Assembly: GCF_000820125.1 (NCBI RefSeq)
Contig: NZ_CDBY01000044.1
Location: 57,421-121,420 of the forward strand
Length of the DNA: 64,000 bases
Direction of reading: 5' to 3'
Origin: Aeromonas simiae
Lineage (GTDB): Bacteria; Pseudomonadota; Gammaproteobacteria; Enterobacterales; Aeromonadaceae
Shown here: in pieces, positions 16,913 through 24,265 of the stretch
How positions within the stretch are numbered: the first letter of the stretch is position 1
Layout: each line of letters starts with the position of its first letter
The notes under the pieces: generated by a model
Database searches by the model: none
Seen by the model: only the letters and a program-made list of their open reading frames with translations
Told to the model about the DNA's origin: nothing
Made by a program: the position numbers and the translations under genes

Positions 16913-17659
16913 ATGGAGCAAGCAATCCGCCAGCAGTGCCAGGATGGCGTACTGACCCTGACCCTGGATCGCGCAGCCAAGCGCAACGCCCTCAACAGCG
17001 CCATGTATCAGACGCTGGCCGAGGCTCTGGCGGCCGCGGCCCATGATGACGCGGTGCGGGTCGTCCTGCTGCAAGGGAGCGAGGAGTGCTTCACCGCCGG
17101 CAACGATCTGGGGGATTTCATCGGCAAGCAGAGCCTGAGCGAGGATGACCCCGTCCTGCGCTTCCTGCACACCCTGGCGGGCTTTCCCAAGCCGGTGGTG
17201 GCCGCCGCCGCGGGGGCGGCCGTCGGCATCGGCACCACCCTGCTGCTGCACTGCGATCTGGTCTGTCTGGCCGACAACACCCGCCTCTGCCTGCCCTTCA
17301 TCGATCTGGGCCTGGTGCCTGAATTTGCCTCCAGCCTGTTGCTGCCACGGGCAGTGGGGCACCTGCGAGCCAGCGAGCTGCTGCTGCTCGGCGAGCCCTT
17401 CGATGCCCAACAGGCGCTGGCGATGGGGCTGGCCAACCGGGTCGTGCCGGCCCAAGCCCTGCTCCAGGAGGCCGCCACCCTCGCCGCCAAGCTCGCCGCC
17501 AAGCCGCCGCGCGCCCTGCAACAGAGCAAGGCGCTGCTCAAGCAGGAGCTGCGCCAGGCGGTACACTTCACCATCGACACCGAGGCCAGGGCCTTTGCCA
17601 TCTCGCTGCAAGGGGACGAGGCGCAGACCCGCATCGCCGCCAAGCTGGGACGCCGCTAG
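16913..17659 (+). CDS. Enoyl-CoA hydratase/isomerase family protein
   Basis: Crotonase-fold protein of 248 residues. Family blocks are LDRAAKRNALNSAMY, the oxyanion-hole segment CFTAGNDLGDF, VAAAAGAAVGIGTTLLLHCDL, and LPFIDLGLVPEFASS, which carries the acidic residue usual in isomerases and dehydratases. It is a single-domain protein without the thiolase partner seen in full beta-oxidation operons. The ATG follows AAGGAGTGAGAG. The stop codon shares the palindrome CTAG with the stop of the convergent downstream gene. Confidence 0.85.
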   Translation: MEQAIRQQCQDGVLTLTLDRAAKRNALNSAMYQTLAEALAAAAHDDAVRVVLLQGSEECFTAGNDLGDFIGKQSLSEDDPVLRFLHTLAGFPKPVVAAAAGAAVGIGTTLLLHCDLVCLADNTRLCLPFIDLGLVPEFASSLLLPRAVGHLRASELLLLGEPFDAQQALAMGLANRVVPAQALLQEAATLAAKLAAKPPRALQQSKALLKQELRQAVHFTIDTEARAFAISLQGDEAQTRIAAKLGRR

Positions 17660-18087
17660 TTCAGCCGGAAGCGGCCGATCAGCTCGCAGCCCTGCACCCG
17701 ATCCTGGGTCTGGATGAGGCGGGCAATCTCGGGATTGGGGTGGCGTTTGAGAAAGGCGAGCAGGGCGGCGCGGCAGCAGCCCAGCTCGTCGATCAGCGCC
17801 TCGCACTGTGGGTTCGGACACTGGGGCACCAGCGCGGTGACCAGCTCGGAGGCCAGCTTGAGGTAGCGCAGCTCAAAGGCGGGCTCTGCCATCTCACGCC
17901 AAAAGCCCGCCAGGCGGTGACAGGTGGCCACCTGCATGGTGGCCTGCTCCGCCAGCTCGAGCCGCTCATCGGGCTCAAGCGCCACCTCAAGGGCGCGCTG
18001 ATACAGGCTCACTGCCGTGCCGAACGCCCCCTTTTCATAAGCTGACTGGGCCTCCAGCATGTACTCCTGCCAGTGCAGATGGTTCAT
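17656..18087 (-). CDS. Uncharacterised helical protein (TPR-like; possibly DUF2753)
   Basis: Protein of 143 residues with no signal peptide. The first half reads like one TPR unit (AQSAYEKGAFGTAVSLYQRALEVAL), and the rest is helical with three cysteine-containing segments (CPNPQCEAL, ELGCCRAAL, VQGCELIG). The size and pattern resemble DUF2753 proteins of Vibrionaceae, but I cannot confirm this. The start is the ATG after GGGAGAGACGACC. The stop overlaps the stop of the convergent hydratase gene by 4 bp. Confidence 0.7.
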   Translation of the reverse strand: MNHLHWQEYMLEAQSAYEKGAFGTAVSLYQRALEVALEPDERLELAEQATMQVATCHRLAGFWREMAEPAFELRYLKLASELVTALVPQCPNPQCEALIDELGCCRAALLAFLKRHPNPEIARLIQTQDRVQGCELIGRFRLN

Positions 18088-18285
18088 GGTCGTCTCTCCC
18101 TGGATAATGGCGTTATTGATCCCTAAATGAGAACAGATATCAACAACACCATTTGCACGGGAATTACAATGTGATCGCCTGCCGCCTTTGCTCGCCGCTC
18201 CCTTGGGCGCTGGGCTTTTCCCGCGCGCAAGCGGTGCGCTATCATGCCAGCCGACCCCATTTCCCCGACCCGAAAGGCTGACTCC

Positions 18286-19887
18286 ATGAAAGGATGGCTC
18301 CCCCTCTTGCTGCTCTGCACCCTGCCCCTGGCCAAGGCGGCTGACGTGCCCGCCGGCACCCCACTCGCGGCCCAGCAGGAGGTAGTGCGCCACCTCAAGG
18401 ACGAGCCAGCCACCCTGGATCCGCTCAAGCTGGTCGGGCTGCCCGAGATCCAGGTGGTGCGCGATCTGTTCGAGGGGCTCGTGACCCAAAATGCCGCCGG
18501 GGAGCCCGAGCCCGCCGTGGCGCTGCGCTGGCAGCAGGACGATCCGCTGCACTACACCTTCTTCCTGCGCCCCGAGGCGCGCTGGTCGACGGGGGAGCCG
18601 GTCACCGCCCAGGATTTCGTCTATGCTTGGCGCCGCTTGGTCGACCCCAAGGAAGCGGCCACCTTCGCCTGGTTTGCTAAGCTGGCGGCCTTCGCCAACG
18701 CCGACGCCATCCTGGCCGGGGAGCTGCCACCCGAGCAGCTCGGCGTCAGCGCCGTGAATGAACACACCCTGCGCCTCACCCTGGCGCGCCCGGTGCCCTA
18801 TCTGCTCAACCTGCTCACCCACCCCAGCCTGTTTCCGCTGCACCGCGCCAGCATCACGCGCCATGGCAATCAGTGGACCCAGCCCGGCAAGCTGGTCGGC
18901 AACGGCGCCTTCGTGCTGAGCAATCGGGTGGTCAACGAGCGCATCGAGCTCAGCGCCAATCCTCATTATTGGGATCGGGCCCATACGGTGCTGACGAAGG
19001 TCAGCTTCGTGCCCATCAACCAAGAGAGCGCCGCCACCGCCCGCTACCTGGCCGGCGATCTGCACATCACCGAGTCGTTTCCCAAAGAGCAGTACGGCAA
19101 GCTGCTGCGCCAGCTGCCGGGTGAGGTGTTCACTCCGCCCCAGCTGGGCACCTACTACTACGCCTTCAACACCAAGCGGGCCCCGCTCAATGATGTTCGG
19201 GTGCGCCGTGCCCTCTCCTATGCCATCGATCGCCAGCTGATCGCCGACAAAGTGCTCGGCAGTGGCGAGCGCCCTGCCTATCGCTTTACCCCCGACGTGA
19301 CCCGTGGCTTCGTGCCGGCCGGCAACCACCTGAGCGAGACGGCGCAGGCCAGCCTGGATGCCGAGGCCAAGGCGCTGCTCAAAGAGGCCGGTTACGGCCC
19401 GGAGCGACCGCTCACCCTGTCGCTGCTCTACAACACCGCCGAGGTTCACAAGAAGATGGCGCTGGCGGTGGCCAGCATGTGGAAGCAAAAACTCGGGGTG
19501 AAGGTTCAGCTCACCAATCAGGAGTGGAAGAGCTACCTCGACAGCCGCAGCAGCGGTGACTTCGAGGTGATCCGCTCCTCCTGGGTGGCGGACTATAACG
19601 ACCCTTCCGCCTTCCTCGGCCTGTGGCAGAGCGGCCACAGTGGCAACATGACCGGCTTCTCCGATGCCGCCTACGACGCCCTGCTGGCCCGGGCCGAGCA
19701 GAGCCACGGCGCCGCCCGCTCGGCCCTGTTTAACCAGGCCGAGGAGCAGCTGAGCGAACAGATGCCGATCGCCCCCATCTACCAGTACACCAATGCGCGC
19801 CTCATCAAACCCTGGCTGCGCGGCTATCCCATCGACAATCCGGAAGATGTCGCCTACAGCCGCCAGCTCTATCTGGTCGCCCACTGA
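18286..19887 (+). CDS. Peptide ABC transporter substrate-binding protein (OppA/MppA family)
   Basis: Periplasmic binding protein of 533 residues with signal peptide MKGWLPLLLLCTLPLAKA. Family landmarks are RHLKDEPATLDPLK at the mature N-terminus, VRDLFEGLVTQN, YTFFLRPEARWSTGEPVTAQDFVYAWRR (split here by the family SBP_bac_5 signature), and PHYWDRAHTVLTKVSFVPI. No permease or ATPase genes are next to it, so it is an orphan that may feed a distant Opp system or act like MppA in murein peptide uptake. The last base of its stop begins the ATG of the next gene. Confidence 0.9.
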   Translation: MKGWLPLLLLCTLPLAKAADVPAGTPLAAQQEVVRHLKDEPATLDPLKLVGLPEIQVVRDLFEGLVTQNAAGEPEPAVALRWQQDDPLHYTFFLRPEARWSTGEPVTAQDFVYAWRRLVDPKEAATFAWFAKLAAFANADAILAGELPPEQLGVSAVNEHTLRLTLARPVPYLLNLLTHPSLFPLHRASITRHGNQWTQPGKLVGNGAFVLSNRVVNERIELSANPHYWDRAHTVLTKVSFVPINQESAATARYLAGDLHITESFPKEQYGKLLRQLPGEVFTPPQLGTYYYAFNTKRAPLNDVRVRRALSYAIDRQLIADKVLGSGERPAYRFTPDVTRGFVPAGNHLSETAQASLDAEAKALLKEAGYGPERPLTLSLLYNTAEVHKKMALAVASMWKQKLGVKVQLTNQEWKSYLDSRSSGDFEVIRSSWVADYNDPSAFLGLWQSGHSGNMTGFSDAAYDALLARAEQSHGAARSALFNQAEEQLSEQMPIAPIYQYTNARLIKPWLRGYPIDNPEDVAYSRQLYLVAH

Positions 19888-20207
19888 TGAGGGGGGTCTC
19901 CATACTGGTCGCGCCCTGGCTGCTGTGGTCGGTGAACGCCCAGGCCGACGCGCCAAGTGAGCAGCAGTGCCAGCAACAGTTTGCCGCCTGGACGCTGGAG
20001 CGGCAGCAACAGTTCAGCAACCGGGCGCTCAACAAGATAGAGCGTCGCCGGGCCGAGCGGGCCATCGACCTTGCCCGAGAGCAACTCGAACAGGGCGAAG
20101 GATTCTGCGCGCTGGTCGCCCAGCTCGCCACGCTCGATGACAGCGATCCCCGCTTTAATGCTCGCAAGGGCGAGATCCACGACTTCAGCGACAGCGACGC
20201 CCCCTGA
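19887..20207 (+). CDS. Small secreted protein coupled to the peptide-binding protein
   Basis: Protein of 106 residues not recognised. The N-terminus (WLLWSVNAQA) is a likely signal peptide. The mature part is a charged helix (LERQQQFSNRALNKIERRRAERAIDLAREQLEQGEGF) with two cysteines and an acidic tail. The ATG overlaps the upstream stop (TGATG), so it is translated with the binding protein. It could be a periplasmic partner; no function is assigned. Confidence 0.65.
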   Translation: MRGVSILVAPWLLWSVNAQADAPSEQQCQQQFAAWTLERQQQFSNRALNKIERRRAERAIDLAREQLEQGEGFCALVAQLATLDDSDPRFNARKGEIHDFSDSDAP

Positions 20208-20215
20208 AAACAAAC

Positions 20216-20235
20216 GGCGCGCCCGAAGGCGCGCC
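20216..20235. terminator. GC-rich hairpin between convergent genes
   Basis: Perfect 8-bp stem GGCGCGCC / GGCGCGCC with a CGAA tetraloop. It lies between the small secreted protein and dusA; no T-run is seen, so strength is uncertain. Confidence 0.5.
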
Positions 20236-20243
20236 GCTCATGC

Positions 20244-21299
20244 TCACTCCACCGCCTCACGCGGCTGCCAGTGCTCCGGCACCTTGGCCATGGCATCGAG
20301 CAACACCTGAATGCCGGCCCCCGGCTTGGTGGCATTCTCGCTCAGGTGGCGGCGCCAGCCGCGCGCCCCCGGCAGATTCTGGAACAACCCCAGCATGTGA
20401 CGGGTGACGTGGGAGAGGTAGTTCCCCTTGGCCAGCTCCTGCTCTATGTAGGGCAGCATGCGCCGGACTATCTCGTGACGGCTCAGTGGCGCGGCCTCTT
20501 CACCAAAGATGAGGCTATCGACCTGGCTCAGGATGTAGGGATTCTGGTAGGCCTCGCGCCCCACCATGACCCCATCCACCTCGGCAAGATGTGCCTGGGC
20601 CTGCTCTAGCGAGGTGATCCCCCCGTTGATGGCGATGGTGAGCGCCGGGTAGTCGCGCTTGAGGCGATAGACGCGCGGATAATCGAGCGGTGGCACCTCG
20701 CGGTTCTCTTTCGGACTCAGGCCGCTCAGCCATGCCTTACGGGCATGCACGATGAAGGTATCGCAACCGGCGTCACGCACCTGCTCGATGAAGGCTTGCA
20801 GGAATTCGTAGGAGTCGTGATCGTCGATGCCGATACGGGTCTTCACCGTCACCGGAATGCTCACCACATCGCGCATAGCCTTGACGCAGTCGGCCACCAG
20901 CGCCGGCTCGCCCATCAGGCAGGCCCCGAAGCGACCGTTCTGCACCCGATCCGAGGGGCAACCCACGTTGAGATTCACCTCATCGTAGCCGCGCTCTTGG
21001 GCCAACTTGGCGCAGCGGGCCAGATCGGTCGGGTTGCTGCCACCGAGTTGCAGCGCCAGCGGATGCTCTTCGTCGTTGTAGCCGAGGTAGTCCCCCTTGC
21101 CGTGGATGATGGCCCCCGTGGTCACCATCTCGGTATAGAGCAGGATGTTTTTGCTCATCAGGCGGTGAAAATAGCGGCAATGGCGATCAGTCCAATCCAG
21201 CATGGGGGCAATCGAGAATGTCTGGCGGTGGGCAGGCTGGCCAGAGATGGCCTCAGCGCCTGATTTCACGGGGTTTTCACTGATTTGTTTCTGCGTCAT
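20244..21299 (-). CDS. dusA: tRNA-dihydrouridine synthase A
   Basis: FMN enzyme that reduces uridines in the tRNA D-loop, about 351 residues from the chosen ATG at 21299 (the frame stays open upstream). Hallmarks are [22 protein letters not shown], the catalytic cysteine in [41 protein letters not shown], and [11 protein letters not shown]. The first 25 residues ([20 protein letters not shown]) precede the conserved core and are unusually long. A broken integrase gene starts 88 bp upstream on the other strand, consistent with dusA being a known integration hotspot. Confidence 0.95.
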   Translation of the reverse strand: MTQKQISENPVKSGAEAISGQPAHRQTFSIAPMLDWTDRHCRYFHRLMSKNILLYTEMVTTGAIIHGKGDYLGYNDEEHPLALQLGGSNPTDLARCAKLAQERGYDEVNLNVGCPSDRVQNGRFGACLMGEPALVADCVKAMRDVVSIPVTVKTRIGIDDHDSYEFLQAFIEQVRDAGCDTFIVHARKAWLSGLSPKENREVPPLDYPRVYRLKRDYPALTIAINGGITSLEQAQAHLAEVDGVMVGREAYQNPYILSQVDSLIFGEEAAPLSRHEIVRRMLPYIEQELAKGNYLSHVTRHMLGLFQNLPGARGWRRHLSENATKPGAGIQVLLDAMAKVPEHWQPREAVE

Positions 21300-21386
21300 T
21301 TGCGGGTGTTTCCAGACATTTGTTGATTGAACCTGCCCCATACAGCCCCACCATCTCATGGAGCAGGAGTCCTCCACGAGGTATCG

Positions 21387-21767
21387 ATGGCCGGCGACAC
21401 AATAGAAAAACGTAAGGCCAGCAAAGGCGAGTTACGCTATCGCTGTACCATCAGGGAACATAAAGGCGAGGCGGTAGTATACCGAGAATCCCACACCTTG
21501 GGCAGGCAGTCCGATGCCAAGGGTTGGGGGATGCCGATGGTAGCGATGAGCGAGCGAGAGGGGTTGCCCAACCCGCCCTCACCATCCACGAACTCATCGC
21601 GCGCTACCGTGCCCATCCTGCCATCAGCCCAACCCTAGGCAGAACCAAGGCTGAGTGCCTCGACCTAAATGGCCGATTGCGACACCGCCAAGGTCAATGC
21701 AGGGGATCGCATCTCCCCCAGCGAGTGCTATCTAAGTTGCCGTGATGTGGGAAATAACGCCGAGCAA
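21387..21767 (+). pseudogene. Broken phage-type integrase, N-terminal remnant
   Basis: Remnant of a tyrosine recombinase. The frame beginning at the ATG at 21387 reads [20 protein letters not shown] and VVYRESHTLGRQSDAKGW, the arm-binding start of phage integrases. The sequence then continues in another frame with PALTIHELIARYRAHP and TLGRTKAECLDL. It returns to the first frame from 21669 with ADCDTAKVNAGDRISPSE and CRDVGNN. Two compensating frameshifts, an in-frame stop at 21636-21638 and total loss of the catalytic R-HxxR-Y domain make it non-functional. Its position against the 5' end of dusA matches dusA-associated integrative elements. Confidence 0.75.
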
Positions 21768-21998
21768 TAGACTAAACAGCCTTAGCCATTTAGCCGTCCA
21801 TCATTTTTAAATAAAATAGGCATTGCTTTTCATTAGACAACCACGTACCTTAGCCAGACCCTTCAGCCATGAAGGTAATTAGTAACAAGTTGCAGTCCCT
21901 CCCTGAACTCACGCATCCCAGTGAGTCCTTCTGAGCATCTCCCACCTGTTATTTTTAGCTGCATCAGCAGCGCTCCCCCTATTATTCAAGGTTTTTAT

Positions 21999-22211
21999 AT
22001 GTCTAAGATTACTGGCTCTGTTAAATGGTTTAATGCCGATAAAGGCTATGGCTTCATTACTCCCGATCAGGGAGGCAAAGATCTGTTTGTCCATTTCAGC
22101 GCACTTCAAGGCGACGGACACCGCAGCCTCTATGATGGCCAACGTGTAAGCTTCTCCATCGAGAACACCCAAAAGGGTGAGAACGCCGTCAGCGTCAGCG
22201 CCATTGATTAA
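21999..22211 (+). CDS. Cold-shock-domain RNA chaperone (CspA family)
   Basis: Protein of 70 residues forming a single cold-shock domain. RNP1 is KGYGFITP and RNP2 is DLFVHFSAL, preceded by the start [16 protein letters not shown]. These proteins bind single-stranded RNA and melt structure. The roughly 230 bp upstream of the ATG hold no other gene and may include a long 5' untranslated region as in cspA. Which Csp paralogue it is cannot be told. Confidence 0.93.
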   Translation: MSKITGSVKWFNADKGYGFITPDQGGKDLFVHFSALQGDGHRSLYDGQRVSFSIENTQKGENAVSVSAID

Positions 22212-22913
22212 TGATAAATAGGGTAAGCATCACGTCTTACCCTCTTTCCACATTTTACTCCCCCCTCGTCCACCATTACCCTTCATATTATTTCCATATA
22301 GGTACAATGCATGCTTTTTAATATCGACCCCGAACTCTGTGTATCCAAACATACCACGCCCAATAGCGATAAGTGGATTTGCTATTCCACTGCCCCTAAC
22401 ACCGAGAACCATAAACGTACCACCTGGAAAAATGTCACCGGTCTTTTGAGCACCGAAGGCATGTATCAGTGGCTATTGAGCAATTACACCCTAAATAATG
22501 CTGCCTCCAATTTCTCCGATCTCTCCCTGCGGACTCATCACTAATACGCATTTCACCGCACAACATGACGTTCGTCTTCGATAACGCACTCATCACCCCA
22601 CTGACCACCATATAACCCGTATAGCCATGCTTGCCTGCTGCATCAACATAGGCATCCATCAGGCTCGATGCATCCCTGATCCAGATCTCCCTCCCCTTGA
22701 ACACGCCTTCTGACTTTCCAACCTCGCGGTAACCTAGCCATCCTGCACCGAGGCTCGCTTGTTCCGGATAGAGACAGTCCGGCAGAGCCGCCTCATTGGT
22801 AAAAAGAGGGCTCGGCGTCACCGCTGCCATCCCCGACGTCTTGCCCCCATCTCTGGCTTGCGGTAGTTGCGCTGCTCGGCCAAGATACCTCCCCACACTA
22901 TGGGGAGGAGACG
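22212..22913. other. Low-information stretch with a degraded ORF
   Basis: About 700 bp between the cold-shock gene and the Nudix gene. A weak inverted repeat (GGGTAAG/CTTACCC, about 22219-22241) may terminate the csp transcript. The only coding signal is the broken minus-strand ORF listed separately. No transposase, repeat pair or second attachment site was recognised by eye. Confidence 0.4.
22230..22830 (-). pseudogene. Possible degraded ORF of unknown function
   Basis: Two minus-strand frames in tandem look protein-like. The first contains LPDCLYPEQASLGAGWLGYR, SLMDAYVDAAGKHGYTGYMV and SGVMSALSKTNVMLCGEMRI. The second contains HAFGAQKTGDIFPGGTFMVLG and GSGIANPLIAIGRGMFGYTE. Joining them needs one frameshift near 22450. 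No family is recognised and no ribosome binding site is clear. A competing plus-strand reading at 22311-22544 is possible, which lowers confidence. Confidence 0.25.
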
Positions 22914-23336
22914 ATGAACTATCCACGGGTGGGTGTCGGAGTGATACTCGAAAACGCCAGCGGGGAGATCCTGGTGGGCAAACGCAAAGGGAGTCATGCT
23001 CCCTACTGGTCAATCGCCGGCGGGCACCTGGAGCTTGGCGAAACCTTCGAGAGTGCGGCCATCCGCGAAGTGGAGGAAGAGACCGGCCTTTGCATCAACA
23101 GGCCGAGGGTCGTGGCCATCACCAACAACCTAGAGACGTGGCAAGAGAGTGGATTGCACTATGTTTCAGTCATTCTGCATGCGCGCGTCACTGGTGAGCC
23201 CCGCTTATGCGAACCGGAAAAGTGTGAGGGGTGGTACTGGGTCAGCCCACATGCTCTTCCTGAGCCCCATTTCGATGCCAGCCGTCAAGGCATTGCCGCC
23301 TGGCTCGCCGGAGCATGTTACCTCCCTTCATCATGA
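22914..23336 (+). CDS. Nudix hydrolase (NUDT15-like nucleotide diphosphatase)
   Basis: Protein of 140 residues that should hydrolyse a nucleoside diphosphate-linked compound. The Nudix box is complete: GGHLELGETFESAAIREVEE followed by ETGL, with all metal-binding glutamates. The start VGVGVILENASGEILVGKRKG, HAPYWSIAGGHLE and EPEKCEGWYWVSPHALP resemble NUDT15-type enzymes acting on nucleoside triphosphates. The real substrate is not determinable. The ATG follows GGGGAGGAGACG. Confidence 0.9.
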   Translation: MNYPRVGVGVILENASGEILVGKRKGSHAPYWSIAGGHLELGETFESAAIREVEEETGLCINRPRVVAITNNLETWQESGLHYVSVILHARVTGEPRLCEPEKCEGWYWVSPHALPEPHFDASRQGIAAWLAGACYLPSS

Positions 23337-23533
23337 GAAGTATCCCTCTAACGGATATACCACCGAGTGACATCACTTATTTTATTTAATGACTGACCGG
23401 GATATTTCCTACAGCGCGACCTGGATCAACACTATGTTTTTTATGATGGTGAACATAACAGAAGGGAAATATCCTACAAACCCAATCACGACGTTACAAT
23501 ATGTAAATAAAATGTGCTCCTTTTCCCTCAAGA

Positions 23534-23554
23534 TTATCGTGCAATGGACGATAA
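23534..23554. promoter_or_regulatory. Perfect inverted repeat in an AT-rich gap
   Basis: TTATCGT-N7-ACGATAA, 37 bp before the start of the first small secreted protein gene. The symmetry and spacing fit an operator or a small hairpin; no regulator is suggested. The surrounding gap from 23337 to 23590 otherwise shows only AT-rich sequence. Confidence 0.3.
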
Positions 23555-23590
23555 GACTTATGCATTACAACAAAAACGGAGCCCTACATC

Positions 23591-23854
23591 ATGTTAACTA
23601 TGCTGCTGCTCGGCGCCACGTTGCAGGCCATGCCTGCCACCCCGATTCCCGCGACAGCCACTGTACGTTTTGTTGGCAGAGTACCACTACCCAGCTGCAA
23701 ACCGGATAGCTATACCGCCAAGCAGCTTGCCCAGGCCAAGACACTCCATTGCCCAGATCAGCAGACCATTGATATTCAGCGTCACCCCATTACCACCCCA
23801 TCAGGCCAGCAGTTGACTGCGTTGGTGCTCACCTATGACAACGCCAAGTCATAA
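23591..23854 (+). CDS. Small exported protein, fimbrial-subunit-like N-terminus
   Basis: Protein of 87 residues. A short signal peptide (MLTMLLLGATLQAMPA) is followed by TATVRFVGRVPLPSCKP, which resembles the first strand and first cysteine of type 1 pilins (TVxFxGxIxxxxC); a second cysteine follows in KTLHCPDQQTID. It is far too short to be a whole pilin. The ATG follows CGGAGCCCTACATC. It overlaps the next gene by 20 bp, and both converge on the end of the pilus operon. The role is unknown. Confidence 0.5.
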   Translation: MLTMLLLGATLQAMPATPIPATATVRFVGRVPLPSCKPDSYTAKQLAQAKTLHCPDQQTIDIQRHPITTPSGQQLTALVLTYDNAKS

Positions 23855-24206
23855 GTGGCGCCCCCTGTTGTTGCTGGGATACCTGAGTATGCCGGCCGTG
23901 GCGCTGGAGCCTATCGCAGGCTCGCACCCCGTGGCGGATGCAGAGGGCAACCTTTATCTGTGGCTGGGGAATGAAACCAGCAACACAGCCAGGATCGAGG
24001 CCTGGCTCAGCGCCAGCAGCGGTGAGATGGTGCCACTGAGGCTGCCAACGACCCAGCTACGCGGCAAAGAGCGTCTGCTCCTTACGATCCCCAAGGCGCA
24101 GCGTCAAGGCGCCGAGCGGCTGAACCTGTTATCACTACAGGCCAATCACGATAACCGCCTGCTGGTGCTTCCCCTGCCCGCTCTCACTCCCCCCACCAAC
24201 CGCTAG
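23835..24206 (+). CDS. Small exported protein of unknown function
   Basis: Protein of 123 residues with N-terminal signal (WRPLLLLGYLSMPAVA). The mature part reads LYLWLGNETSNTARIEAWLSA and ERLLLTIPKAQRQGAERLNLL, a beta-rich pattern with no cysteines that could be a single immunoglobulin-like, chaperone N-domain-like unit. This is speculation. The start lies inside the upstream gene, suggesting coupled translation. It ends at a strong bidirectional terminator shared with the pilus operon. Confidence 0.5.
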   Translation: MTTPSHKWRPLLLLGYLSMPAVALEPIAGSHPVADAEGNLYLWLGNETSNTARIEAWLSASSGEMVPLRLPTTQLRGKERLLLTIPKAQRQGAERLNLLSLQANHDNRLLVLPLPALTPPTNR

Positions 24207-24216
24207 GGTGGCCGTT

Positions 24217-24253
24217 AAAAAAAATCCCCGTCCAATGGACGGGGATTTTTTTA
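24217..24253. terminator. Bidirectional terminator at the end of the pilus operon
   Basis: Stem AAAAATCCCCGTCC / GGACGGGGATTTTT with an AATG-type loop and flanking A- and T-runs, between the small secreted protein gene and the second pilus lipoprotein gene. Confidence 0.95.
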
Positions 24254-24265
24254 CTTTTCCCTGAC

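Noticed and set aside
17656..19956. Minus-strand open frame of 766 codons
   Set aside because: Only its last 143 codons are a gene; the rest is antisense to the peptide-binding protein.
22311..22544. Plus-strand ORF of 77 codons
   Set aside because: No ribosome binding site or family, and it competes with a more protein-like reading on the other strand; left out as a gene.
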